From contig CAJNDS010002206.1 of assembly GCA_905221605.1 (NCBI GenBank), positions 139,501 through 203,500 on the forward strand: a stretch of 64,000 nucleotides of DNA, written 5' to 3'. The translations under genes and the position numbers were made by a program. The notes beneath the pieces are model-generated. The model was given only the letters and a program-made list of their open reading frames with translations. It ran no database searches and had not been told where the DNA came from. Positions 24,333 to 39,300 of this stretch are shown in pieces. Position 1 is the first letter of the stretch; the number at the start of each line of letters is the position of its first letter. The DNA is from Symbiodinium natans. Lineage: Eukaryota; Sar; Dinophyceae; Suessiales; Symbiodiniaceae.

Positions 24333-27300
24333 CTCGGCTTTGGTGGCTGTTTTATTCATTTACTTCTCTTTTTTTTGTGGGGGGGGGGGGGGGGGCGGGC
24401 TCCTTTAAACTGCTTGAGGATGCTAGGTTGCTAGGGTTGCTGGCCTTCAGAGTTAGGAATGTTCAGGATTGAGGGTTTAGGATCTGCATGTGGGGTGGGG
24501 GGGGGGGGGGGGGGGGTTGACATGTATTGCAGACGGCTGTGGTGAGTTTCGTCTCAGGTCGCGACCCGAAAAGGGCCGTACTTCATCGCCAGCCCCTGGT
24601 CTGGAGCTTCTGGTGCCAAAATCTCATTGAAAGCCTAACCACCTCGCTTTGCACCTTTCTCATCGTGGCCCATGTGCATACGTACCCCGGGCAACATGAG
24701 GCAGCATCGATCAGCGGATCTTGGCGGGGCCTTGAGGTCTTCCGGAACTGCCTGATTGGCCTGCTCCAGGTTCTCCACCTACCCGCAGCTTGCGCGCAGG
24801 AAGGTCTGCTTTCATGGGCTCTCGGTAGCTGGATGCTACTGATCCATGTCCCAAGCAAGTGGAAGGCGGAGCAATAAAATACCATTCCCGGGAGTAACCT
24901 GCTGAGGCCAAGGCAAGAAGAGCTGCCATCTTCTTGTTCTGATCGTCGCCGGTCAGAAGTGTGTAAGCCTGATGCGAGCTGGATTGGAGTGAGTTCGGTT
25001 CATGGTGGCACAGCCGGCACCTGCACAGGTCTTGCCGCAACAACTGCTTACAACGCTGACCGCTGACTGTAACGGAGCCAACAGGGAAAGATCTCTTGGG
25101 AATAGCAAGGAATGAGTCGGACTTCTCTGACCAGATACCAGACCTTTCTGTCCACTGTCCTGTTAGCAGCTGAACAACAGGTACCCTTGCATGTCAGCAT
25201 CCTCGCCTGCCCTGCCGCACCAGCGCGCCCGGTGCGGCCTATTCGATGGGTGTGCCTGAGACACACCCGCACCCAAGCTTGGTGAGGCAGCTTCGACTTA
25301 TTTACTCGGCGCTACTTGTTTGGGGGTCCCTATTTTCTGGGGCGAAGCAGGTCTTGAATCTGCGGACTCTGGGTTGAGCCAACACGCACCACGTAGAAAT
25401 TTAATTTTTTGAACAACTAAGCAAAAAAAACTAAATAGAAAAAACACAAAGATCACACCGCCACTTGGGGTGTCCGACGTTTCGATGTCCCTGGCGGCGT
25501 CGTAGGAGACCACGGTGGAAATGGAGGGAAGATCGAGACCTCATGAAATGTCATGAACCACATTGGAGGGACTCTTGGATGGTGCATGGATGATGGTCGC
25601 TCGCAGATGCTCGAATGTGTCATGCGAACAGCTACTGGCCTAGGATTCTGACAGAGTGCACCGTTTAGGATGTTGGGGTTTAAGGGGCTCACAAAGGGTT
25701 CGGGACATGTTTAAGTATTAAGGCAGTTCAGAACAGCTACCGTAGAGTTGGCCGAGCTTGAATCCCGGCCATGTTAGCAAATTGCTGGAAAAGGGCAAAG
25801 GGATCCGGACTCTTAAGCTTTCTGAGCTTGAAGATGCTCCTAGTCAAACCCCAGACCACGTGCTACGGAGGAAGGTGCGCAATGCAAGCAAGGTGCCTCG
25901 AGCTGCAACATCTGTGGCAATCAGCACATCCACCACTCCTCAGAGCCCAAAAGCTCCCCCAAAGGGCCCCTTGTGTTTTTTCATTACGGGCTTGGGTCTC
26001 TGTGTATGGCGAGCAGCGCTTCCTCACGTTGCGCAGGATGCGCATCCGCTCACCTGGCCGAGGCCCCTCATGTCGCAAAAGTGGCCTTACAACCCTTCAA
26101 ATTTCCCCCGCCAGGTGCCTTGTTTTAAAAGCCCACTTGACCATGCACGATGAAGTTGCCGCTTCCGGAGCTCGCGCCGGCCTTGATCGAGATCTCCATG
26201 CAAGAACTCCGTCTTCTTCTCCAAGAAGTCCTGGAAGTTTTGGGAGAGCCTCGGCTCCAGGAGCACAAGCCTCTTCTTCTCCCCCCCCCAGGCCGCAAGG
26301 TCGTACCATGATCGTGCCTATGCCCTGTGGCAGTCGCTCTCAGCCTCGGGCTCCTCCGCACTTGCGATGGACTTCACGAAGACGAGGAGCTGCCACCGCG
26401 CTTGATGCTCTTTCGAGCTTTCGCGCAATGACACACATTTTTTAGGGACGCCATCAAGGCCAACATCTTTGCAAACAGATGCGATCAACGTTGTGTTCAA
26501 CTGCCTGGCCCTTCTGTAGCATGCCGTCGACCCGCTGCGAGAGCCAAGCCTTGCAAGCAAATTTGAAGGCACACGCGCATTCAACTGCAAAGGGGCGCAC
26601 ACCACCCAACACTCTACCTTGTACCTTCACACACCTTAGTACACACACACACCTCGCTAACTCAGCCAACCTGCAGTAAGTTGATTGCCGACAAACTCAC
26701 GCGCAAACCGGAAGTGTCAGCGAATCAACCGAGCCGAGTTGGGTTCCCAGGGAGCTCTGAGCACCCAGGCCCACTTCTCGTCGTCGTTCTTAAGCACTTC
26801 GACGAACTGCTGCACATTGGCAGCCGCCTGTCACCATTCGCGGACCAGACTTTGAAAACACCACTGAATGACAGCAAGTGACTCTAGAAAGCTGCTTTTT
26901 GGTTTATTCCCTCCCTCCCGGAGACCCTTGGTCAGATGGAAGAAACTTAAACATGAGGCTTCTCAGCAAGGTGGCGCCGCCGAGATTCCGCAATTGGAAT
27001 GCTTTCGCTGCACTCCTCCGAAGCCCTTTGTCCGACGGGACATAACTCAAAAAGCACATTGTTCAGCTGTGTGTCAGCGCCGAGATTCCACAATTGGGCT
27101 GCTTTGCCCTTTGCCTAAATGAGCACCTTTTATTTCACCTGTGGGACACCGCTGCCTTAGGCTATAGGCCCCCTGAAAACAGGCCATGAGCAAACCCAGA
27201 GTACGCGCATTTCTCATGCCTCTCATGTTGCGACGTCTCCCCCCCCTATCGTGATTACTCTGAATTGTTTGACGGTGTGGATCGGAACCTGGCTGTACAC

Positions 27301-30300
27301 AGCAATTCTCATGGCAAGAACCCTGTAAGGCGCAATCGTACAATCTGAAGCTTGCGCTGTTGCTGGCCTGACCAACCTCGCCGATTGTGATACGGACCTA
27401 ACCAGCACACAGTCGAAGAGAACTACCGTGGATAGACCCACAGGCAGTATTCCTTGACAGACCACACATCCTTCCGCCTTCTCTCAACACTTCCTATCGT
27501 ATCTCACTCCACCGGACTGGCACACAAAGCAGCAACTATGATTCGGGCGGGATGTTGCAGGATGTCGCCTGCAAAGAGTCTGCGTTTAGTCGCAAAAGCT
27601 TCGCACTTCGCAGCCCTTTGTGTCACATAATGTAACCAGCTACATCTCTAATATGGCTGATGCCGGGAACACGTCACGCTGCGACAACAGCTCTGCATCA
27701 AGTCAAGGTACGAACGCGCCCTGTGACCCAAGCAGCTCCTCAACGACCCTGAACAAAGAATCATCTGAGCCATGCCAGGACCACGGGCTAGCTTCTCAAT
27801 CTTTGGCCTCAATGGCGGCCACGGGGCTCATTTGGAAAGGTGGGGTCGGGTCTCAAGCAGAAGCTTCTACTGAGGGAATGTGACCTTCGGGTCTGGGCTG
27901 AGGGCGTGAGGCGAGAAGGGATTCAAGAAGGCTTGTGCAATCATCCTCAGAGCCATCGAACCACAGAGTTACACGCCCCGGTGCTCAGATTTGTCTCACA
28001 GCCTTACGCTTGGAGAGCGGCGCTTGGTGAAACCGAAATGGGGAAACGACGCTGTACATGTACATGTAGGGCAAATGCTGGTTCGACTTCTGTGCTGCGC
28101 AGCTGTACGGGCAGTCACAGCAAGGAGGACATCGGCATCAGCAGGAAAGGACCAGGAAAGGACCAAAGAGGGTTATGATTAACTTGTTGCATCTGCCAAG
28201 ATGAACTCGAGGCAACGCCACCTAAACTGCCTGAACATGGATAGTCTGGTGCAAAGCTTACATTCGAGGTTTGTGGGCACCAGCGTTTCAAAGAATATTG
28301 CTTCCCCGCTGAGCCAGTCCACTCAGCAGATCATCTCCCTGGCTGGCAGAACTTGGCCGGATCGACGTAGTTAGCCACCGCAGTGGCCAGCAGGTGCTCC
28401 TGGGTTGGGACAAACTCATGGTGCAGGATGAAGCCAGAGCCGACCAATCCCGAAACTCAGGGAGCTGAACGGTTTGTCGAAACCAAAGCCAACTCTGTCG
28501 GGTCATAACTGCACCTGGGGACATGTGGATTGGGCAGCCGCCAGTTCAAGATGAAAAGCCGCCGCACTTGCCTAGGCCTGGGCAGTCGTCAATCCTGCCT
28601 TGCTTCAATGCGGACAAGCCTCCGGCAGCTCATCTGGTTCCTTCGAGCAATGAGTCTTTCTGTTCTTTTTTGGGGATTGCTCTCGCTCTGGTTCGAGTAG
28701 CAGCACAACTAAGCACAATACCACTGCGATGAGAATGAATGGCGTGGTTTATCGCACTGGCAACTCCACACCTCCAACAACCTTACCCTGATGTGAGGAT
28801 GCGTGAAAACCCCTATCCCGCAAGATATCCCTGAATGACGTTATCGCTCGTGTTTACTCTTCTCGTTTTCTCGAGTTTTAGCATTACTCTGAACGCTGTC
28901 GTTCTTTTTTACTCCTATCGTTTTCTCGAGCAAAACGCACATCTGATCATCTCGGGGCGCTTCTCTTTACTTTCAATAGCGGGGGGTTTAATTCATCCCT
29001 CATGTGATTCTATGCTTTTGCCACGGGGACCCCCAAACATTACCTTCAAGCCAAGCCTAAAACACCCTAAACAGCACCCTAAAAAACACCCTAAAAAGAA
29101 AGGATCCGAAAGCCCTGCGTCGCTGGAGGCGAGGAGCCTTCGCCTCCAATAAAAGCGCGCAGCTCAGAACGGCTCCGCGCATGGACTTCAGAACCACACC
29201 TCGGAGTTTGGGTCTCCATGGGACTGTATTCAAACATGCTCAATAAAGCGAGTCACTTCTTCTTATGCTCTTCTTACACCAATACTGTCAATACTTGTTA
29301 TTTGTTGTTGCTCTTAGTGGTTCCGATTTCTTTTGCAAGACAACCAGCAGCGGGCTCATTCAGGATTTAGAGGGGGTTCTGCGGGCGGCTTGGATGTTCA
29401 GTCTCTCTGATGGGGGCGTAAGATTTCGGACTAGCGTCGAAACGCTCACAAATTACAAGCTTGCCCAACACACCGTGAGCCAGCAGCAGCCCTCTCATAG
29501 CCGGATGGGTAGAAAACCCTAAACCCTAAACCCTAAACCCTAAACCCTAAACCCTAAACCCTAAACCCTAAACCCTAAACCCTAAACTGCAAACCAGCGG
29601 CCAACCGTGGCCCCGTTCGCGCGTTCAAACGCGATCTCCAGAAAATCGTTGGGCTTGTGGTGAAACTTGCATTGTAGCAGCTTACATATCCTTGGCTGCA
29701 GGCTACAAGCGCCTCTGCAAGGAGGATTAACTTACACGGCGGTCTACTTTGCTGGAGGTCCCTTGCTTCTAAACTAGGATGGCCCCTAAAAGCCTCTGAA
29801 AAATATTCCTGAACCCTCTTAAACCCAATAAGGGAAAACATTAAATCATTCAATTTTATAAAATGTTTCCCACAGGCCTACCTAGTAAATCAGAACAGCC
29901 ATCACTTCCGGCATCGCAGCCCAGCTGCAACATGGGCTTCTTGATGAAGGCCTTCTTTACAAGCCAGGGCCCCTCCTCCACTGCCAGAATCAGTTTGACC
30001 CGCTGGCGTCCTCAGGTCTTAGGTGCCGCAGCCTGCTCGGCATGCTCGAAACACGACTCCTTAATCCCCTGAATCCCCCCTGAATCCCCTGAAGCCCCTG
30101 AAGCCATCCCCTGAATCCCCTGAATCCCCTGAATCCCCTGAATCCCCTGAATCCCCTGAATCCCCTGAATCCCCTGAATCCCCTGAATCCCCTGAATCCC
30201 CTGAATCCCCTGAATCCCCTGAATCCCCTGAGCATGAAGTGCTCTCTGAGTTCTCCTCTAAAGTTACCAATGTCAACTACAGTCCCGAATCACTGAAGAG

Positions 30301-33300
30301 GCCATGGGGCTGCTGTCATCGTCCCCTTGCAAGAAACTCGTCCAAACGCGCGACCTTCAGGCAGACATCTGGAGCGGGTCCAAAATGCAAGTACGCGTGG
30401 ACATTTCAGCTCTTGAAGAAAGAGCTCAATACACGTGAGCAGGCCGCCGCAATATGTTTGGAGGCCAGCGGCTGTGGTGAGTTTTCATCACTCACCCACG
30501 CAGCGTCAGAGTTCAAGGCCATCGTCATGACAGCCTGCAAGCTCGCAAAAGTCATATCAATTCCTTGCAAATGTCTAGCTCCTGCGGGCGTTCAAGATGA
30601 TACGAGTACAGAGCCCGTTCGGGTAGAGACGCTTCCGCTCATGAGCGGCTCCATGACATCAAGCATCTTGCTCGAGTCGCCGCGTCGCATTTCAAGAGCA
30701 AGGCGTCCCGGAGTGCCTGATAGTCTCCGAGCACAAAGTTTGTGACCAGGAGAAAGCGCTTGTCACCTGAGGCTGACCCGGTCGCAGGCTCCCATGCAAG
30801 GGTATCCACATGAGGGTCCCACCATCTTTCCTGGCACAGGCCGGATAGAAGTCCGGATGCGTGGAGACGTTGGAGACAGGTCCCTCGGCACCTCGGAGGA
30901 AGGAGACACCGCCCGCACACCCAAAGCCCCCTCTTAGAGTCCTTGAAGCTGTGCGCTCTTTCCCACCACGCCACAAAGCATTCAGCGTTGCGGGCGCTTT
31001 GTACATGTCGCACATCTTCCCACAGTTTCCCATGTGGCAACTGACCAAATTGAGGCAAAGACTCCAATGAACACACCACAAACAAAGTCAAGCGGATCTT
31101 GTCATTAAGGGCTTCAAGATCCAGGATGACACGGTTGGGAGTTTCAGTCTTAAGGACCAGGATGAACGTGAGCGGTAAAGAACGCACCCAAATCGGGCCC
31201 TTATCGCAACACTCATATACAAGCATCTGCAAGCTTAGGGCATCACCGATGGCAACCCAATCCTTGGCGTGCCAGGGCTCCCCAACAAAGTTAGCTTTGA
31301 CTTCACGGTTGTATAGGGTTGCCGCCCCCCCCCCCCCCCCCCCCCTGTCCCTCCTCGCCGCCACTTTGTTCGCGCTTTTGTTGGGCTTTGGAGCCTCTAG
31401 TATTCGGAAGGCGTCGATGCCTATCATGCGGGACCAGACTTGGTATGCCCTCGTGACACTTAAGCACGGGCCCGTGCAGAATTTCGCTGAGTGATGCTGA
31501 GAGGAAGCCTGTGTGAGGTTTCTTCAAGAAGGATCCTGTAAGGAACTTTCATGACAGAATCCCTTGCAACAAGATCCCCAAACGGACCCTAGTATGGAGT
31601 CGTCCCGACACTTGCACAAAAAAAACCTTCCTTCACTCACGCAGTGGCGATATTGACCAGCTCCAGCATGGTTGCTGCACAAGGCAGCTTCCGCCGGTCG
31701 CGAAAGTAGGTTTCCTTGTTTTTTTCTTTGGAAGGGGCTGGGGGGGAGGGGGGGGGGGTGTTTAGTTTATTCAACACTTCCTGCACAGGCTGATCGTCCA
31801 TGATTCCTGCGCTTACCCTGGCATTCCTTGTCCCAGCTCTATGGAGCGAAGCCAAGCAACAGATCGAATTCGCCAGTGTCTGCAGTCACCTTGGGCTTAG
31901 CACATTCCTCACTCTCCAGTAGGTTCACAAGGCAGAGAAGCGTGCAGTCCCAAGAAAACTACATGCAGCTGCACTGGAGCTCAGAGCCTTAGATGCTCCA
32001 GAAAACTGTGATGCTAAAGCTACTGCAGTGGAGCTTCCCCGGTTCCAGGAATGTGGAAGGTGACCACGAGGACAAAGCTCGCCTGGGTGATTTGAGGCTG
32101 ATTTGCCGATCTCTTCCGTAATTTACAGCTGCCAGGCTTCGGGCTTCGAGGGGTTTAAAAGGGGTTTCAGGGCTTGGGGGGTGAAAAGCTTAGGGGTTTG
32201 CAGGCTTCATGGATTTGGAACCTTGGGGCTTGAAGGTTAAGCGGTTTGGGAGATTCAGTGTGGACACTCGAGAGCTGTCTAAATGCGGCCTCTGCATGAG
32301 ACGAGTCTCTGCGCTGGCGAAAACTGCGTCGAGGTGCTTTGGCCTTGGTGGCTCGGTTTGCAACTTCGGTGCGATCGTCGTGCAGCCGGAGATGACCATA
32401 TATATATATACACATATGTATCTATATATACATATACATATATATATATATATATATTATGAATTGTTTCTGTCTATCATGGAGTATAAAAGTGCTGCCC
32501 AGCGGCCCGGTTCCGGGCAACCTTTGGGCGGCTCCGCGCCGCCCCATCGTCGGAGTTGTCGCTCAGGGAGAAGAAGGCCTCCTCTGTTCACAGTCCGGTT
32601 GGCACTCTGTAGGGTTTAGGGTTTAGGGTTTAGGGTTTGGGGGTTTAGGGGTTTAGGGTTTAGGGGTTTAGGGTTTAGGGTTTAGGGTTTAGCGTTTAGG
32701 GTTAAGGGTTTAGGGGTTAGGGTTTAGGCATTAGGGTTTAGGGTTTAGGGTTCTCTACAATCACCCTATGTGTTGAGACGAAGATTATCGTGTTTTATTG
32801 TACTGTTTCTTGTCCCAAGGCAAGCCATGATCCGCTGTTGAGTTGGCTTGAGTGATCGGGACGTTTCTTGAGCTGTGGAAAAGTATCTTCACTCTCTGAC
32901 GCGATCAGAAGAGAGGCATCGTTCTCACCCGCCACTTCATCTTCGGCGCCATGTGGCGGTAGCCTTGCCGGCCGGATGTCTAACATGACCATAGCAAAAG
33001 CCCCGCCCTTCAACAACTCTTTGCAGCTGCGGAGCTCAAGCGGGGTCACTCCCCGCCTAGGTGCTCACAGGTCAACTGTGAAGCCGTATTGATCCGTATT
33101 GGGATTGTTGACTGCAATACCCGCGGATGTGCCAATCGGACTCAAGCTTACTACCACGCCTTACACGCACACCTCCTAAGCCCAAGCACGGAAGAGCGCT
33201 TTTCGAATGCCCAGAAATTTTCCGGTGAAGTGGCGTCAGGACATGCTATTGGTAAGCCGAACAGGAATTCACAATAACTACAACACTTGAGACGAAACCA

Positions 33301-36300
33301 GCAAAGCACAATGAGGTGGACAGGGGGGCCTGGGAGTGAAGAGCTTGAAAAAGTAACCTGCTTTCGCCTGGCTTACGATTAGGGCTGAGGACTTATCCCT
33401 ACTAGAGGTCGTGTGTTGCGAGGGAGAAGCTGCGGCCCCCAAGTCACTAGCCTCCGTGACATCGAAAAGAAATCGGGCAACCCAACGACATCATCACGCA
33501 AAATGATGTGACCAAGGCGCCTTGCCATCGCAGATGGCAGCTGAGGGGACGAGGCGCGGCTTGAAACCTTAGACAGCGACGGTAAAACCACCGCCCTCTG
33601 CATGCTGACAATTGGTGCTCTGCAAGATCAATCGTGCACAGATGTGCAAAGCGTCAAAACCATATTCTAAGATTTACCGAGCAGCCGTCTCATCGTCAGA
33701 GGTGCTATGGGCCGCACCGGCGCAGGGAAACGTGGGAGGCGGACGGATCCTGAATGGTTGAATGCTTCGCCGGCCCGACTCAGCTTAGCAAGTCGTTGTG
33801 ATCCTATCCAGGCAACCACGCCTCAAACCTGATCCCGAGATGCTGATGTCCAGGCTACTCATGCGGACCTTGGGTGCCAATGCGTCACAAGCTGAGGACG
33901 GGACTGCAGGTGCGCCCAGAACTTAGGATCCTCCAGCGACTGCTTCACGTCTGCGCGTTCTAGTACCTGGAGCGAAGGACCCAATTCAACTTCAGTCTGA
34001 TCTTGACGGCGGGGTGCGTGCAGCCTACATACATTCACAAAAGTCACATATTGTAAATATACATATATGTGCACACACACACACACAAGCACCATCTCCA
34101 GCTAGGGGTCCCGCATCTATCCGGGTCAGTGGGCTTTGAGTATGTCAATAATTCCGGTCATATTCGCTTCTGAGAGCTATACAAGCATTGGCCTGGCAGA
34201 CAGCGCCGACGATCAATTGCAAACGGCGCCTTCCGGTCACCACTCGGGCTTAAGGTTGGACTAATTTTTGTATTTCCAGGGACATTAACCCTGCGGCCGT
34301 GGCCCCATGATCCGCCCCAAGAAAGCTCCAGCTCGCCAGCACAAAACAGGCAAGCACGCAAGAGTCCGTCACACCATTGCTGCAGTACCCTAGCGGCCCT
34401 AGCGAAGTGGGGAAGGGAGCTGAGGAAGTTGGGGTCGAAGATGGTCTAAGAGACCCCTCCCGCCAGTCCAATACTTCCGGAGCTTGTGTTGCGGAGTTGC
34501 GCCTGAACTACCAAGAACTCCCCTGTCAAGGCCCGCAACCGACGATCTCGACCCTACAAGAGAGACGGCAAGCGACCACACCGCAAGCGACCACGAGCTA
34601 GCTTTCGTGTTCAAGCTGCTTGTAGGGCTTAGGATCTTGGAACGAAAGACCAGAAGCATTGCCTCCGATGGACGCGCTGATCGCTGAACGTTGCCTGCCT
34701 CAGCGTAGGGCTTGGGTACCCAACTCGCAGCTCTGCTTCCACAAGTTTTTGTGGGAATTGATCAACATACCTGTACCCAATATTACCTTCATTTCCCTTA
34801 CAAACCAAGAGGAACCATTCATAATTTCCCAGAAGGACCCTCAAATCAACCCGCATGTGACCATTCGATGACCACGCTTTTGAAGGACTCGGAGCGACTG
34901 GTATCGCTTCAAGTGTTCCCGGCTTCGAGCCGAGGCTTTAAAGTGCTTTGGACGCGTGTCGCATTGCGATACCCGATCTTCAGCAGCGAGAACTTGCAGG
35001 AATAGAAGCAACTAGGTACGCCTTGTACATACATATATATATACAGTATATATACAGTTTATATACTATGGAGGGGCCCAAAAGTTTGTCTCTTCCCCTT
35101 CTCTCAATGCAGCCAATGGGCAGTTTGGCGGAAGCCTGAGATACCTTTGTGCAAGCTCAACTCTGTGCCGCGCTCGCAAGACGAAACGTGCATACAGCCA
35201 TAGGGAAAGATTGCCGGCTCCCAGCCGAAACTCAACCCTCTTCTTCCATTCTCCTTCAGACTCCAGCTTCCTGGCCTTGAGAAGCTGAGCGTGGGCAACT
35301 GGGCTGAGCCGATCCAGTGTGGAAATGGTCTCCTGCAGACGGGGTTAAAGCTTGTTGGCGGGTAGGGAATTGGATCACCAAAGGTTCAGCAGGAGGGACC
35401 TGGTGCGATAGCAGCTAACAATGAGGATATTGCGGCCCCGGCATATTGTAAGATGCTTTGAGCGTCTTTCAAGTGCTATAGCTACTAAGCCACTAAGCAT
35501 GAGGAAGACTACCTTCCTCCCGATAATCAGTAAGAGTACTGGCATGTAACGATATCCATGTCCATCCATGCGCTCCAGCATGATTGGGAACACCACTCGC
35601 GCCCGGTCTGCACCCGCGCCATCCTCAGCCGATGAGATTGGGGAGAAGGGGTTCCTATAGATCAGAGCACGGGGTGAACCACCCCTTGCATGCCTACATG
35701 AGCCAACCAAGAGCATATGAGATGTGACCTTGGATGGCTTAGCGGCTGAAGCCGCCACTTATTTCACGGTCCAGGGGTTAGCCGAGCAGCCACAGCGGCC
35801 TGATCGAAGTCCTTGCCGAGCGCGCTGGCAGCCGCCCTGACCAGTAGAGGTAGACAGGTGAATACTGATATGTAACTCTATGAGTCTATGAGTCTGTGAC
35901 TTTACGAATCTAGGTGCGTGATCGTACTCGTGGCGAAGTGGAACAAGCAGGGGCCCTGGCTCGATGGTTTCTACCACTAGGCGCCGGTGGAGGAGAAAGA
36001 AAAGTGGCGCCAAATGCTCCTGAGTTCAGCAAGGGGAGCCCAGTATGATGAAATCGAAAACATGGGCCACCAGCGTTGCTGTCGAGGCGTCCTGCACTTC
36101 TGCCACGTCAGTCTCAACCATCGACGGGTCCGGCTGGGCACGAAGCAGGTACCTAAGGATGATTCTTCAACTCAAGGCTGGAACACAGGATCACGCAGCG
36201 CGCACATGTTACGTGCACATTGACAAACATAAAAGCTACACTGTTTGGCTGGGAGTTGTGCATCTTCCATGCCCGTCGGTGACACATGTTAGCACTCGAG

Positions 36301-39300
36301 CATGGATACGCAAGCCTAAGACCTTGCTAGTTGCAAATCCACGGACGCATGGACATGCAGAAGATCAAGCGGCTACAAGACTCCCGCGCCTTTTCTGGAG
36401 ACTTCAAGCACAAGAGTCGTCAAATCAATCTTGCCAGACTGCAGTCTCTGGATCCACGGGGCAAAGGCCCGCGTCACCTCGTCCAGCACCGCCATGCGTG
36501 CCTGACAACGGGAACTACGATAATGCGGGAGCTGCTGGCCATGAACTTTCAGGAAACTAAGATTGGTGCATGGAAAGTTGATATCGGAAACGCAGGGACA
36601 CGATGATGCTGCCTCGACGGAGGCCGTCTCATACGCTTTCAGCTGCCACTGGCTCCATCTCACCTCAGAGTACATTGTGCTTTATGGTTGGTTGGTCTTG
36701 CTCTGCGGCTGAAGGACGGGTATTTCCATGTGCGCAGCATGCTTCCTGCAGCTGTGTGTCCATAAACTTCAGGCGACGCAGCGTAGGTAGCTGCGTGTCA
36801 CCTTGCCCAAGTCATGACCAAGTCACAGTTACTGACAGTTCTTTCAGTGGCCACTCAGATGCAACCAAGATGCAATTAAGTGGGGGCTGCTAGCTACTTC
36901 TAAGATTCTGTTCCACAAAGCGCACCAAAGTGCAGTCGAAGCGGAGCAACAAGCAACAGGCCTTCAGGGTGGTGTCCAGTCTCGTGCTCGAGCTCCTGCA
37001 ATTGTGATTCTTGCGTTTTTTCCCATAGGTGCAGCCAAAACTCACTCGGCCGCATGCTGTCTGTCTCATATGAATCTATTCTGCAATTGTGGAGGGTCGA
37101 TTGAAGGACCCATTATGTCGCGACAATCAGCTTGGTCGCCACTTTGATCAGCACGTATCCAAGAACAACGACCAGCAGGAATTCGTTCAAATCAATCGCA
37201 ACAGATGAGGAAGAAGATGAACTTGAGCAGAAGGCAGGCTGCACAAAACAGGTAGAACCTGCTGAAACTATGCAGAATGACAGCATAAATCAAAAGTTAT
37301 AAAAGTGTTAATGTTTCAATTGTATTGTTCGAGGCTTGCTCAGTGACGAAATCATTGCGGACACGGGAATGTTGCCTGGCTGCCCCAATATCTGGCCCAC
37401 CTGAGTTTCCACCGACAGGGCTGATGAGCTCTCCCCAAAAGCTATCCAAAACATGAGATTGTTGCAGCTGCCTTGGAGCCTTGGAAGAACCCTTAAAGAA
37501 CGCGATTAAAGAATGTGAACTAAAGAAAGCCTCCAGGACTTTACTGCGAACAGGCCAGCAGAACATTCTTACAACCCTTACTGCTGGACAAAAGCTCCCC
37601 AAGCACAGTTCGTGTAAGGTTCAGTAACTTCTGCTATAGGCTCTCCAAGCCACTGGTAGCCTCCAGCGCCACCCACCAGGGCGGCCAAGGCAAGACCCGG
37701 AACGACCAGCCTAACAAGCTAGGCTAGGGGCTAGAGGGCTTAGAGGGGTTTAGGGCTTAGAGGGTGTAGAGGGTTTAGATAGAGGGTTTACAGGGCTTAG
37801 AGGGTTTAGATGTTTGGGGTCCCTTTAATAGTCACGTACTCTGCAGTTGTGCTCAACAAATTGGCCACGCCGAGTCGCGGCGATGCCGCGACGCCCAAGG
37901 CGCCGCCCATGGCAGCTCCGACCTGCCGAAGGAGAACACATCGATCTAAGGGTTAATACGGGCCCTTCAAAGGGGACCCACTATGCTCCCTGAACCCTTT
38001 CAAGGGAGGCAAGGGACCATACTAAGGGCCCGTGAAACTGCCCTTGGAATTTAAGACGCCTTAAGTTGGGCTATGGGCTTACGTCTTCGAGTGCTGATAC
38101 GCCGGCTCAACAGTCGGTCCTGAAGTTCTAATGTTCTGCGCCCAGGAATCCTTCAAAATTGGGAGAAAGGACGGCTTGAACAATTTGACTCCATCCGAAA
38201 CTTGAAGCGTGAAAGGTATTGCTGCTACCGCCGTCGTCGGCCACTGAGCATGGGTATCCCGACTTCACCTTTCAGTTGGTGAGCTGGGTCGTCCATACAG
38301 TGACCGAGTAGTTTCAGGAGCCCACAACATGGATATACCCTAGACTCTAAACCCTAAACCCTACAAGCGCCGGGTTTATCTCGACCCACGCGGTGTAAAG
38401 TCGGCCCAACCCCAGCGGCACACAGCAAAACAAGGCAGAGGAAGGAAGTCACCCCAGGCGGTGTAAAGTCGGCCCAGCAACAGCGAAACCCCAGGGGCAC
38501 ATGGCTTTTGAGAGCTTTTGTGCCTTTTTACAAAAATGGCACCGGAGCTGTGCACAGTGGGTTGAGAAGCCTTAAAACATCATTGGTAAGCGGCTTTGAA
38601 TTGCGAAACTGCAGGGGCACATGGTTTTTCGGATGGTTTTACGGCCATTGCAGGGTTGGCAAGCATGGGTTGGAAAGCATGGTTCTGCATGATTCTCGCC
38701 CCTGCTTATCAACTTTGACCCGATGGATTTCACCCCGGCTGATCAACTTTGATCCGAGGGACTTCCCCCCATTCGCCCCTGCTGAGCAACTTCGCATGCA
38801 GTGTGAAGGAAAATCCATTGTTTTGGGGAGGGGCATATGTGTGGCCCTGCGCGAGGGTCGCGCGACCTTGCGCGAGGCCCACGCGAGGTAAGGCAAGGCC
38901 CCACACAAGCCATCTGAGAACATAGCCCATGTGACATGGTATCGCGGTTGTTACAGCGTTCCCCGAGGGGCACACTGGGATTGGGACAACTTCCGCCTTG
39001 CGGGGAATGCTTGCAATGGTTTCATGCATCGGAGGCTTCGGGGTTACAGCACAAACAACGATCCGGAAATGTTCCAAAACTTTCCAAAACCATGTGCACA
39101 GCACTATAAGACCGAAAAACTCTGGGTCTGATGAAATATAAGATATGTTGGGGATATGGGAAAGTAAGCCCAAACCCTGCGGCACATAGGCTTGGCACGA
39201 CTTCACCTCGGCAGGGTCGACTTAAACCTACCACTCGTAGACCCTAGACCCTAGACCCTAGACCCTAGACCCTGAACCTAAACCCTAAACCCTAGACCCT

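Noticed and set aside
25771-26445. Plus-strand frame of 224 codons
   Set aside because: Antisense to four helicase exons and their introns.
27257-27290. [12 protein letters not shown] as a helicase exon after VGQASNS
   Set aside because: The exon at 26771-26827 (NVQQFVEVL...KW) fits the family and phase far better.
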